Origin: Toxonevra muliebris
Lineage: Eukaryota > Arthropoda > Insecta > Diptera > Pallopteridae
Direction: 5' to 3'
Length of the DNA stretch: 64,000 bases
Assembly (NCBI GenBank): GCA_963691655.1
Contig: OY829329.1
Coordinates: forward strand, 80,284,613-80,348,612
Part shown: positions 11,861-23,491 of the stretch, piece by piece
Layout of the letters: each line of letters begins with the position of its first letter
How positions within the stretch are numbered: the stretch's first letter is position 1
The notes under the pieces: generated by a model
The model's database searches: none
Seen by the model: the letters and a program-made list of their open reading frames with translations, nothing else
Told to the model about the DNA's origin: nothing
Translations under genes and position numbers: made by a program

Positions 11861-12869
11861 AAGCTTTTATCTTTGAAATCAAGTCAATTACAGTCAAATC
11901 AAGCAGTTACGTTAATTTTTAAAAATAAATAAATAATTTATTTCTAAATAGAAATATTATTATTCATGTATGTTTGAAAAAGATAAGAAAGTATAAGAAA
12001 CCAAAACTTGAACAAAAAATTTCAACAGATTTTTGTCTAAAGCTTCAGAAGTATTATTTTTCAACCTTTCATAAACAAGGATATGCAGAAGTGTGAAACT
12101 TTCTTATGTTTGTTGTAGAAGTCCTAAGTATACAATCACGAATTGGGGAAAAAGTTATCTATCGAACTAAAAATATGTACTGAAAAGGTTAATATAGCCC
12201 TATTCACCCCAATTTTTCTCGCATACCTCTTTATTTTGCTTTCATATTTAGTGTTCACCAATACCATGTCAACTTATTGGAATTCCACTTACACACAGAC
12301 ATATCTGATTTCTACTGAGATTCTCGTTTTCTTTTTTTTTGTTTGTTTTATTGTTGCCAGCATGTAGATACTTTTATATTCGAATTTAGTAAAGTTTAAG
12401 TTCCTTTTGAGTGATAAAAACACTTTATCACAACTATTTTATAATTATTTTATTATCTTATACCAGAAACAATTGCATAGGCAGTTTGTGTTTTCTAGTT
12501 GCTTAAAAGCAATTTGAAAGTTCTTGGTAGAATAAAATTTTTTGTTAATAACTAGGAAGAATTTTAAGACATCAGTTTTATAATTTTAGAACTTTGAATG
12601 CTTAATTTCTTTACTAATACAATTATGGATTGTTGGTGGCATCCATTGCTCAGTTAGTAATTGGTTAACAACAGTTAAGTATTATTTTAAAAAAGCAAAT
12701 TGAGAAATTCGCCAAATTCTTATTTAATGTTGATACTTTCAGTATCAATCATTCTTCATTTTGCCCTGTACCTTCTGATATCGTATCCATAGGTGTATGT
12801 AGATGATTGTTATACTTAATTTTTTATCCTGGCAATGCCAAGTTGAAAATTGAAAAGCAGCTCCAATGA
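11861..12869. other. Intergenic, no feature recognised
   Basis: AT-rich with no motif-bearing frame. A 74-codon hydrophobic plus-strand frame at 12143-12367 looks like chance translation of T-rich DNA. Confidence 0.4.
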
Positions 12870-13196
12870 TCAGGCATTTGTTTCCACATGAGCAAAAACT
12901 CTCACCACTACAATGAAATGCATTATCAACAAAATAGCGCATTCCAATCTAAAATCACGGTTGAAATGGTCGATGCCAATGAAAAGTAGTAATGCGGCAG
13001 GTACACCACAAAACACGAACACTACTAACGAATGAATGAACAAACGACTCTTTGCTGAGAAGCAAAAGACAGATAATACTCCCATAGGGAAGAAATTGAA
13101 ACGCTTCTCAAACAAAATATATTTCAAAGCAATTTTATAACCTGTTTTGCAGTAATCAGTCTTTGTAATATACAGACGAGTGGTCATCGCCCATAC
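12870..13196 (-). CDS. Hypothetical hydrophobic protein fragment or exon
   Basis: Minus-strand open frame of 105 codons from ATG at 13187, or 108 if extended upstream to YSVW. It has a basic N-terminal part (TKTDYCKTGYKIALKY) and two strongly hydrophobic segments: HSLVVFVFCGVPAALLLFIG, and CAILLIMHFIVVVRVF. This fits a two-helix membrane segment. There is no start context, no neighbouring exon I could link, and no family I recognise. T-rich antisense DNA readily yields hydrophobic frames, so chance is a serious alternative. Confidence 0.22.
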   Translation of the reverse strand, partial: VWAMTTRLYITKTDYCKTGYKIALKYILFEKRFNFFPMGVLSVFCFSAKSRLFIHSLVVFVFCGVPAALLLFIGIDHFNRDFRLECAILLIMHFIVVVRVFAHVETNA

Positions 13197-13314
13197 AGAG
13201 TAAAACCAAAGAAAATAGTATTAAATTAGTGGTTAATTTTCATTTTTAATATACAAATGGTAATGCCGTGGTTAGGCTTGCATCTTTTTGTTTGCCCAAA
13301 AGTTAATTTTTACT

Positions 13315-13474
13315 CTCTTGTGGCAAGGGCACAGGCATGAACGCCTGTCTGAAAGAGAGAGGTAGAAAAAATAGGTAGTAAGAAAGATATAGAAACTCGC
13401 CTGTATTTTTCTAACTACCTATTTTTTCTACAGGCGTTCATGCTTGCGCCCGTGTGAACAGCCACTTTGAATGC
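13315..13474. mobile_element. Palindromic MITE, near-complete hairpin
   Basis: The left half ATGAACGCCTGT ... GTAGAAAAAATAGGTAGT is mirrored on the right as ACTACCTATTTTTTCTACAG then GCGTTCATGCTTGCGCCCGT. The right terminus GTGTGAACAGCCAC equals the complement of the left terminus of the copy at 11750 (GTGACTGTTCACAC). About 160 bp, no coding capacity. The left outer end is eroded. Confidence 0.7.
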
Positions 13475-16436
13475 TTTTTGGTTATACCAGCAATTTTTTA
13501 TTGCTGTTTAATTTCATGAATTTTGCGCCTTTAGTGTTTCCGTGTAGCAGAATATAATTTCGGACTGCTTTTTTACTACATAATTGTCTTTTTTTAAATA
13601 AATAGTTTGACAAAAAATTGAAGATTTTCGTCAAATGACGGTATTAAAGCCTATTAATTTTAATAATTTAATGGTCAAAAATTCGAATTTCAAAAATATG
13701 CAATATAGCGACAAAAAATATTGTATCTCCCGAAATCTTGCGTGATATGCACAACAAATGCGTTACTGATGCGCTCCCCATTGGGCATTAATACATGCAT
13801 AATCGCATGCACGCACATTGATTATCATACCGTCACTATACCAAAAACACATTTTGATTTACTTAAAGTATTTATGGTTTCCAGTTTTCATAAATGGCAA
13901 AGCGAACTCCACATTCTTTTTCAGCTATAAAACGTTTTAGATTAAAGGTAAAGACATGTTTTTTCTACATTGCACATAGCTCATGAGCGCGGTATAGATG
14001 GCGTTTAAAAATGAAAACTGATTAATTTTGTTTAATGACGGTTTGATAATATGCATACATATGTACATATGTATATAACTAAAGAAAATAATTTGAATCT
14101 GTGAAGAAAAATTGCGAGCTGTACGCAAAGACAAGTTAGTTCGGTTTACGGTGCTGAGTGAAACGGTCAATTTTTAATTTCAGATAATAAAGAAACATAA
14201 AAAATAAGATATTTACCTGAAAAATACTTGAGAAGTTTAGAAAAAGTTGTAAAAGTTATTCTCGAATATGAGGTGGGCTATAAAATAATTTGAATTTGAA
14301 AATCTTTGGAAAATGTGACTTAAAAAATTCTTAAAAATATGCAATTTCGTATAAAACGAAGTCATTTCGATATTTGAAAAGTGATTTATTAATACACAAG
14401 AGTCGCATAAAGAAAAACAGAGATGAAATGTGCATTTAATTGGCATTTCACTCAATAAGTGTTTGGATTAAAATACAAAGCGAAACCACATTACATTGCA
14501 GGCAAACTATTGTGTGTGAAATTGTGATCATAATTATAAAATGCATATCTATAAATATTTGTAAACAGTAAATATGAACATTTATTGGAAATAATGAAGG
14601 AAAATTTAGTATATTTATACATTATTATTTCCAGAGCAAAAATATAAAAAAGTCTTGCTGAATATCCACGTTGCTCTCTGCACATACTAACACAACAAAT
14701 AAATCGAAACACACACATATACTTCTGATCACTCTCAATATTTCTTTCTCTCTCCCACTCACACTCGCACGACTGCTTTAAATTTCATGAAAATAAAGTA
14801 AAAAAATAAATAAAAATAAAAAAAAAACAAACTATACAACATTCTTTCGTACAACAACAAAATGCACGCTATTGTAAACGAAATAAAAAAATACATTTTT
14901 TCTCTTTTCTCTTTGTACGCACCTTCTATCTACTGAAATAATAATAAAAAAAACTTTGATTAAAAATTTAAACGTACGTAGAGAAGTCATCGTCGTGTGT
15001 TTCGTATTTGTCGTCGGTTGTTGTTATGTAGGTATTAGTGTAGCTATTCGCTTTGTTGTTGTTGTATCTTTGAGCTCATTGGAATGCACACAAACACGAT
15101 CAGGTTCGATGCCAGCGAAGAGGTCAACAAAATAACTTTTATAGATACGTTTGTAAAAGTCGAGAAATTCCTTTAAATAAATTTCGTTAATTTCGTTGTT
15201 CATTTAGTTTTTCATTTTCGATTTTAGTTTTAAAATACATACATATGTGGATATGTACAAAAATGCATATATGTATATTTTTATACCTATATACAAATAT
15301 ATATTTTGATATAGTGAGTTCACGTTTAAATAAGCACTAAACTTCATTGCGTTTTAGAAGTTGTTGTAATCACAAACAACACAAAAATACAATAGAAACA
15401 ATTTAAGCTTCCCCCTACAATGCGAATGAATTGATCAACAGGTTGTATGCCGCTTCTGATTGATACAGTGGCTAATTGCTTTGTGTATACACATATGCAT
15501 GTTTATATGTAAAGTAGAATGAATGAAAAGCCCACTTGCCGATAAATTGAAATTATGTATGACAAACCATGAGAAATTTAACAAGGAAATGTAAGATAGG
15601 AAAGTGAGTGAAAAATAATAATAATTTTTAATACTAGAAAAGATCATTTCTAAGGCATGGTATACTAAAAATTTGAAAATTCAAACTGACATATTTTTGG
15701 AAAGAATGTTGTTATCGGGTATCCTATTTGACGAATCAGTTTAACATTATTTGGTAATTTCTAATTTTGTCGGATCAACCGTTACAATTATATATTATAT
15801 CATCGTTACAAGAAAAGTGCGCGAAAAACAAGTGCACATTTATTGAAATGCATGGAATATAGAAGCAATCAACAAATCCTGAAGCGAAGGAGGTAAATAC
15901 CACTTTCGAGTCCCGGGTAAAATAAGATGGAAGAGATGAAAATTTTAAAATCTATCTATATTTGTGACAATAATCGACCACTGCTACAAGATACTCCTTG
16001 AATACTTAATTCTAATTTTTCTACACATAGGTGAATATACTTTCGAATTTTAGTGTTGCTAAACATTTAAATGACAAGAAAAACGGTTTCCTTGGACCTG
16101 CTAGTGCGTAGGGAAGTGCACTGATTCTACGAAAAAACGAGTGAAAAGTATTGCAATTAATTCAATGAGTCTGAGTAAAAAATAACGTTCCCCTAAGTTG
16201 CACTCACTTATAAGTAACATCACATACTAAAATGTGTCAAAAAGGCGGTACTCTCGTATTTTAAGAACTAATATAAAAAGGGTCGATGTACTTTTCTATA
16301 TCAAGTAATCAAAAATAAATTGCATCATCTGCAGTTGTTGCAATTTCAAGACACTATAAAATTATTTATAATTAATATGGTTTAACTGTTTTATTTATAT
16401 TTATTACAAAAATATGAAACGACCAAACGGCAAAGG
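13475..16436. other. Intergenic, no feature recognised
   Basis: Nearly 3 kb of AT-rich DNA with A/T homopolymers and a TACATA microsatellite near 15240-15310. No frame exceeds 80 codons and no motif or inverted repeat is convincing. Upstream regulatory DNA of a distant gene cannot be excluded. Confidence 0.4.
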
Positions 16437-18800
16437 ATGCGCTCCAAAATCGCTTTTTTTCCTACAATGAAGCGCTCCTCTGCCAGCACTAAGCGCTCCC
16501 TCTTTATAGTACAGCTCATATAGTTTTTACATTGCATGTCATAGGAAGTAAGCGTTGACATCAAGTTGACATTCAAGCACTGAAAGACCGCTCCTAGGAA
16601 ACGCAAAAGGAGCGCTTTTCGAAAGCCTTTAGGGAAGAACAGTTTTGTGCGCTCTTTAATTTTTTACTAACTACGTATACTACATACATTTATTAATTTT
16701 ATTTATTATATTTAATTACATATATGAATATATAACAAAAATAACATCCAAAATTATGGCTCACCAAATAAACTTATATTTACTTTCGATTGCCAATTTT
16801 TGGTCTTTAGCGTTACAGTCGTACGCACATTTTTTCAAATATATCGAAAATATCCCATGAAACCACATTTTAAATGGACATGAAAATAGGCCTGCCTCAA
16901 GGCCTACATTTCATGTAAACAAACGTTTTTTTTTTTTTGAACTTTTGTCGTTTCGAAGATATAACCAGTTTTATGTGGTCTTACTTTACATTTTTTGGAA
17001 GTGAGTTTTGAGGAAGCTCTACATTTTGAAAAAATTAGCGAAAGTAGCAAAAAACCTAAACTAAGGCACTATATCGCATATGAGGGATCAAATAAACTAC
17101 TGAAATCAAAATAATACCAAAAAAATGTTTCTCTTGCACTTCTAAGATCCAAAATGTCTGGTCTTTAACGTTACACGAAAAAGTCTGTTAAGTTACCTAG
17201 CGATTTTAAGAAAATATGATGCAATAAAAAACTAAAATTTGCTAGAAGGTGAAAAAACAAATATTTATTGAAAATATCGTCGTTCTGTTTGTTTTTCACT
17301 GGTTTCCAAAAACAAGTCTTGCAATATCACATTGTAGGGCTTTTAATCCGCCGTCACTCGCGCGAGATGTGTTTTGCACCCCACTACTTATAACACTGTA
17401 AAGCATTTCGGGTTTTTTTCTGGGGAATTGATGAAACTAAGTTTTTCTGAAAGTTTGGGTTGTATATAGAAAAGTAATTTCTCAGTTTTCCCAGGTTGGC
17501 GATTTGAAGCGATTTCTTTCATTTTGAAGTTGCTTGTAAATACACATATTTTTTCCATCAAATGGTCACTCTGGGGGTTTTCGGGTACGAGAAATCTGAA
17601 TCTGCAGTTTATTTTTACCAATAACGATCGCTAGGGTGCGCTTTGGAAAAAACATGAAAAATTCATATTTTTAGTGTTTTTTCGGCTAAGAAGGGTCATA
17701 AAATCAGATTAAATGTACGTGATATTCATTTTTCTTATTCTTTTCATTAAGTTAGACAACTTTCTAAAACACGTCATTGACGTACAACCATTTCCAGATC
17801 GACTGATGAAATTTAAAAGTTTTGTTTTCTTGTTTTTTTTTTTTATTAATTCCATTCAAACTACACTTATTTTTATCTAAAAAATCAGTATATTGGATTT
17901 GAATTAAATACAAAAATCAGTACAAATCAGTACATTTTCCAGATATATATAGTTTTTCACTTTTGATTATAAGCTCACTTTATAAACTCATTAAGGCAAG
18001 TCTGTTTCTTTTCTTCCTCTAAAAAGTGAACAATAAACTGAAAGTTCTTTCAGTGGAATCGAAAAAAATTTACATTTTTTCTACAATTGGGAATTTTAAA
18101 AAACCTATATTTCTGTCCAGTTTTCATAAAAAGAATTCAAAATAGAAAAAATTTAATAAAAAACCAAAAATGTTTGCATACTGATTTCAGAATTTTAAAA
18201 TCAGTACTCTTTAAAAACAAATCCAAGAAAATCAGTACATGTACTGACTAAATCAGTAAGTCTGGCTACTCTATGCCCGGCTCAGTGGTTTCTGAGAACA
18301 GTAAATTATGTTTGTATGTCGAATCACAAAATAAATTTGTTTCAGCGAAATTGGTATTTAACGTTACACAAGTTTGATAGCCAATATAGCGAGGAAATTG
18401 AATAATTTTCAAAAAATGCATTTGTATCTAGAACCTAAGTCAAAATTTCTTTTCAAATTTATGTTTTGTTCGATTTTTCAGAAAAACTTTTTGTAAAATT
18501 AAGCCTTTAACGTTATATGAAATTTGCGGTTCGTTTCAAAGCCATCACAATCAACAGAAAAAAATGAATTGAAAGCCAATTGCACGAAAAAAAAACTAGA
18601 ATAATATAGTTATTTTTACGTTTTTGTTCCGATGCGCGACACAAGTGAAGGGAACGTGCGAAGTGAAGAGCGAAAGCAACCGATTGAATTAACTTGAAAC
18701 CGCTTTCGGGAAGCTCAATGTGAGCGCTTTCTACTAGCTTCCACAAGAACACAAAGAGGGCGCACTCAGAGCTTTTTTGAGTAGCGCTCCAAATTTTCCC
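16437..18800. repeat. Unknown GCGCTCC-bounded element with an internal CTTTAACGTTACA motif
   Basis: Both edges are dense in GCGCTCC / GGAGCGC words: 16438-16620 (at least five) and about 18640-18793 (GAGCGAAAG, GAGCGCTTT, GGGCGCACT, AGCGCTCC). Between them a motif close to GGTCTTTAACGTTACA occurs four times, near 16803, 17160, 18353 and 18503, each in GC-poorer surroundings. A TAGCCAGA MITE copy is embedded at the right. This combination suggests one non-coding repeat of about 2.3 kb, but boundaries and class are not established. Confidence 0.35.
17880..18272. mobile_element. TAGCCAGA MITE, copy 2
   Basis: It shares with 4649-4997 the repeated AAATCAGTAC words, the GTACATGTACTGA-like step and the right end CAGTAAGTCTGGCTAC. 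The left end is not clear. Non-coding. Confidence 0.45.
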
Positions 18801-20273
18801 GTTGGGGAGGTAATAAAAACAAGCATTTCTAAATAAATATAAAAAATAAGTTTAAACAAAAACTAAGTATAGCCACAAAACCACAAAAATCTTCTAAATT
18901 CAGTATGAAAAGCCAAAAATTGGCAACACTGCTTTATCGTTCTATATCGCTCACACTTTCGTATACAATCAAATTTTCAGCATACACCTACGAACAGCAC
19001 CTTATATAAAACTTAAAGGAAATTACAACAAATATTCTCATTCAACTGAACACATATGGTGGAACACAACAATTCTTCACACAACTCAAAGTATGAGTTG
19101 CATTTAGTGCGGCCTTGTTCGAAGCACCAATCGTAGATATTTATTTGGCTTTTTCATGTGAGACGGTGGTCTTTTTTCTTTATTTTTTGCATTGATTTCA
19201 TGCTCTGATATGAAGAGTACATCGAGCATCTTTATCGTTGGAATAAATATGGTTGTTTTTGGTTCTACATGTTTGCATACATAATTACTGTAATAATGAC
19301 TGATATTTAGGTTGAGATCGAATTGAACCAAAATAGATAAATTAATCTGAATTTATGGTAGGGTGTGCCGGGAAGATTTGCGCACCTTAGAAGAAACGTC
19401 ACTGGAATATACCGAAACCGTGAACTAATAAAAACCAAGGGAGTTCATGTTTGAGAGATTGTTAACGTTTCCGATTGTTGCAAAAAATAACCGAAGAATT
19501 CCCAATTAGAGTAGCTTACGTCGATATAAGTGTAAATTGAGTTTTTCTATTATTATTCACTTTCTACCTGTTATATTCAAAATAGATTTTTGAAAAAAAT
19601 CTTAAGTGCGAACCGATCAAAATGATATATTTTCAAAGTTTGCCTTTCTTTGCTTTAAACAATGTATTATCTGCTTCTAAGATTAAAAACATTGCATTAA
19701 AACTCAGGTTCATCATCTGTATAATAATTAAAACCTATCAATAAATCAATCTTCGTCTTTCGAACAAATTTTGACCACCTTGAATATTAACTAAATCTGC
19801 ATTGAAAGGAAACCTGTGGTTAATGTTTGCACGCGGAGAATCGAGCTGAAGTCATATACCTACAATCTTTGGTTTCTAAAGTAAAAAGACAAAAACTCTT
19901 TCAAAAGTGTACAGTAGCTGTGTTTTATTCGCCAGTCAGTTTAACATGTGCGAATAAAACGACCAAGCTGTTAAGTCTCGTCTTCGTTATAATGCTCATC
20001 ACAATGAAACTGCTCAGCTGCTAGAGCTGAAACATATTAATGGATCACAGTCATTGCGTTCAATCACGTGCATTGTTTTTAGTTTTTACTCTTTATAAGA
20101 ATATTTAACGATAATTTGAACTTATTTTCACCGGCAGACTTTTCAAATATTTTCCTTTTCTGTTTTTTGCCAAACTGTCATTCTTCTTGTTTCGCTATTA
20201 GCAGTTCACAATAGAATTTGAACGCAGCTAGTATTGTGCATATCATGAACTACTTTTTGAGTATTTTTATTAA
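18801..20273. other. Intergenic, no feature recognised
   Basis: AT-rich. The 60-75-codon frames here lack motifs. Confidence 0.4.
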
Positions 20274-20284
20274 CTAATCTTTAT

Positions 20285-20873
20285 CTGGGTGGTAGCGGGT
20301 ATATTTGAAAATAGTCTGGACATTCAAATATTTTTTCGTCTTTCAGACCATTTCAGAGAGTTTCAGGCAGAGGTATCAGCAATTAAAGAAGTATTTACTA
20401 ACTGGATGAAGTGCAGTGAATTTCCACCATATGATATTATAACATCTTCACTGATAGCCAAGCAGCCATTAAATCACTTAATAGCAGTGTAATCTCTAAA
20501 TGAGAAATCTGAGCGTTTCAAAATACATCTGTATTGGACACCAGAGCATAGTGACATTTCGGGTATTGGCAAATCGGGTAAGGCTAGGCACAACATTGCA
20601 TTCTGAATATACATAGCCAAAAGATTAACATAGTCCCAATAAACTTTCTCTGCAATTGTCCAGCACTTGCCACAAGTAGACTAGCAGCCTTAGTTCAACT
20701 CTTCTTCAGCTATTTAACTTACCATGAACCTGCTGACATCAAAGAGTATGAAGTTTAGAGGACCACAAGGGTTTAATGAATATCAGAGGAGCTGGGAAAC
20801 AGCCCACGTGGTATTACAATGGACCTCATCGGCCTAAGTATGTCCTATTATAGGACAGCTACTCTAACCTAAC
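20285..20873 (+). mobile_element. 5'-truncated LINE: RNase H fragment plus 3' tail
   Basis: The plus strand encodes, with frame changes, FREFQAEVSAIKEVF (RNase H second acidic site), FTDSQAAIKSLN (third acidic site) and IHLYWTPEHSDISG (the usual WVPGHSGI region, decayed). The 3' tail reads ACGTGGTATTACAATGGACC ... GGCCTAAGTATGTCC ... ACCTAACCTAAT. An 11-bp target-site duplication, CTAATCTTTAT, lies at 20274-20284 and 20874-20884. RNase H-bearing non-LTR elements of flies belong to I/LOA-like groups; the exact clade is not decided. The tail matches SINE copies A and B. Confidence 0.78.
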
Positions 20874-21065
20874 CTAATCTTTATATGATGTTATTTTATA
20901 AACAAAAAATACATATGTTTTTACTTGTAATACAAGTAGAAACAGATATGTGTATTAAAACATAAGCTTTTCTAATATATGAAATGATCTGCATTGTTCT
21001 TATTCGCTGCAGCGCATCTGCAACTTTCACTTCAGTTTGGCAGTTTTGGGGTACCATTTCCGCAT

Positions 21066-21515
21066 TTTAAATTTAGGTGGACACACGACAAAAAAGGAAT
21101 TTCAAATTCTTTTTTTTAAAGATTATAAGTTTGCAAATAAAAATGTCACCTTTCAATTGGATTTGGACACCAACAATTTATATAACAATTAAGGATAACT
21201 GGAGGAATAGCAATGAGTTACTCTCCAACTCCATTATTTTATTTTTTTACTTAATAAGTATTACAACAGCAGCTGTTGTGAAAATAAAATCTAAAATGTC
21301 TAAAAAATGTAATAGATCTTAAGTTTTTCCTGTTTTTTGCAACCTTGTGTTTGAGGGTTGCTAGGAACTTTTTTCATTTCAGACGCATTCCAACGAAACG
21401 ATTCTGAAATGCAGAATTTCATTTGACACTTTTTGTATGGCGAAATTTTGCATTTCAACCGCATTTCAACGAAATGTTAAATTTGCCCGAAATGCACTTT
21501 CGTGTGTCCGCACTA
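21066..21515. mobile_element. MITE family H, copy 1 (unfilled TTAA site)
   Basis: It begins GGTGGACACACGACAAAAAA and ends CACTTTCGTGTGTCCGCAC, giving a short inverted terminus (GGACACACGA). Interior blocks CTCCATTATTTTATTTTTTT, AAAATGTCTAAAAAATGTAA and ATTTCAACGAAATGTTAAAT are shared with 46064-46656. It retains ACTTAATAAGTATTAC where copy 2 carries a 273-bp insertion. Confidence 0.65.
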
Positions 21516-21691
21516 TTATTTAATAAAAGGATATCTCCTAAAATATGTGCAATAAGAAAAGCTCATTTAGTATTGAAAGCAATAGTTGTAACTAGGGAAT
21601 TTAGAATTTTGGTTTTTCAAAAAGCTTGAATCAAACTTGTGCTTAATTCAATAACTTAATGAGAAGCATTACATTTGCTTTTAAGTACAAT

Positions 21692-23383
21692 GCTTTTAAA
21701 AGGATGTCCCCAAGGAGGCGTACTCTCTCCACAGCTGTGGTGTCTGCTGGTTGACTCTCTGCTTGTTTCCCTAAATTAGTCGGGTATCTACACACAGGCC
21801 TATGCCGATGACGTTGCCTGCTTAATCACGGGCCAATCGGTCGGGTATGTTTGTAGGAAAGCCCAAACTGCTCTGAATATGATTGACTCTTGGTGTTGCT
21901 CAAACGGGCTATCGGTTAACCCACTTAAAACTGGTGTTATTCTTTTCACCAGGAGAAGGAAAGTTGATGGTCTCGTTTTACCAGTACTCAGAGGAATCAC
22001 TATTCAGCTATCCCAAGAAGTGAAATATCTAGGAGTCATTCTTGACACCAAACTTCTTTGGCGTTCTCATGTTGAGCTAAAGGTATCCAAGGCATTGGCA
22101 GCTTTTTGCCAATGTAAGGCTATTTTTGGCAAGATATGGGGCTTATCACCTTATAAAGTCTTATGGCTTTATAAGGCTATGATTCGACCCATCATCACCT
22201 ATGCATCCATAGTCTGGTGGAGCAGACTTAATGTTGACATCGTTAGGAAAGCTCTTGCCAGACTTCAAAGGACTGTGGCCATTTGCTGTACGGGAGCTTT
22301 TCCTACAACACCTGGCCCATCCTTGGATGCATTGCTCAACTTACCACCCCTTGATATTTTTGCTAAAGGAGAGGCTGTCAAGGCCATCTGTAGGCTTAAA
22401 CGCAATGGGTATGACACTTGCTGGGATATTGGTGACATTGTTGAAGGTACTGATATGGATCTAACAGTTCTATCAATGCCATCCGATACAATGCCAACAA
22501 TTTCAGTTTTAAAACAGGGCTATACAATACAAATTCCAGAGGACCAAACTTGGCTTTTGCCGGCACCTGGGCCGGGAGTTGATTGTAAGCGTATTTTCAC
22601 TGACGGCTCCAGGACAGAATTCGGTTCGGGTTCTGGGGTCTTTATTGAAAATGATGGAGTGCACCTTCACTTTTCCCTTGGGTTGTATGCTTCTGTTTTT
22701 CAAGCAGAAATTTTTGCAATCATCAAGGCAATGGACCATGTTATTGATAATGGTTGGAGAGAAAGGAGTATCTGTGTATTTAGTGACAGTCAAGCTGCGC
22801 TTAAATCCTTGCTTAACCCTCTAACCACGTCTAAACTGGTTATGCATTGCAAATCCAGGCTTGATTGTGTTGGAAAACACAATAGCCTGCTGTTGATATG
22901 GGTTCCTGGACACTCAGGAATTTCAGGAAATGAATCGGCTGACCTTCTGCCAAGAAAGGGTTCGGAAACTGGTTTCCTGGGCCCAGAACCTGTACTCTCT
23001 TTGTCGTCTACAGCCATCAAGACCACCATTAATGAGTGGGTCGACTTGACCCACAATCGTAAATGGGAGGACCCGAGGGGCTTTAGACAGACAAAGACCA
23101 TGTTACCTGTTATCTCGAAGCGTCTAACGGACTTTCTGTTATCACTTAACAGGCAGCTGGTGGGATTATATACAGGTCATTTCTCATAGTGCCTTCTGTG
23201 CTTCCTGTGGTTTGGAGGAAGAATGTGAAGAGACGGCGGACCACTTTCTTAGTGTCTGCCCCGCTTTCTGCCAGATCAGAGTAAGCATATTTGGTACTAG
23301 AGAGTTGGGAGACGAACACCTGAGCTCTCTAACACCGCAGGATCTGCTAAGATTTATTAATAAATCTGGTAGATTTAAAGAAT
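21692..23383 (+). pseudogene. LINE ORF2 fragment: RT (YADD) and RNase H
   Basis: In frame with the long open stretch 21879-23189 one reads CPQGGVLSPQLW (RT fingers/palm), an in-frame TAG at 21777-21779, then YADD at 21801 (catalytic palm) and NPLKTGVILF. The RNase H domain shows FTDGSR near 22596, FQAEIFAI near 22705, SDSQAAL near 22781, and GHSGISGNESAD near 22910, so all four acidic positions remain. The stop at 23187-23189 followed by a +1 shift separates the zinc-knuckle tail. The premature TAG, the missing 5' half and the frameshift make it inactive. An I/LOA-like group is likeliest because RNase H is present. Confidence 0.88.
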
Positions 23384-23482
23384 AGCAAAAGGGAACACAG
23401 GATATAGTACAATGGACGTAAAACTTGTCTGAGTGCTGTATTCTTAAATACTTCTTTTGTCTGTTCCAACAAAAAAAAAAAA
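21692..23482 (+). mobile_element. 5'-truncated LINE with poly(A) and 9-bp TSD
   Basis: It starts inside the reverse transcriptase and ends at a poly(A) run. It is bounded by the target-site duplication AAGTACAAT at 21683-21691 and 23483-23491. It encodes the C-terminal half of RT and an RNase H domain. After the RNase H frame ends, a +1 shift opens a Cys/His tail (CASCG ... ETADHFLSVCPAF), then a stop and about 80 bp of 3' UTR. 5' truncation plus poly(A) is the classic dead-on-arrival LINE insertion. Confidence 0.9.
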
Positions 23483-23491
23483 AAGTACAAT

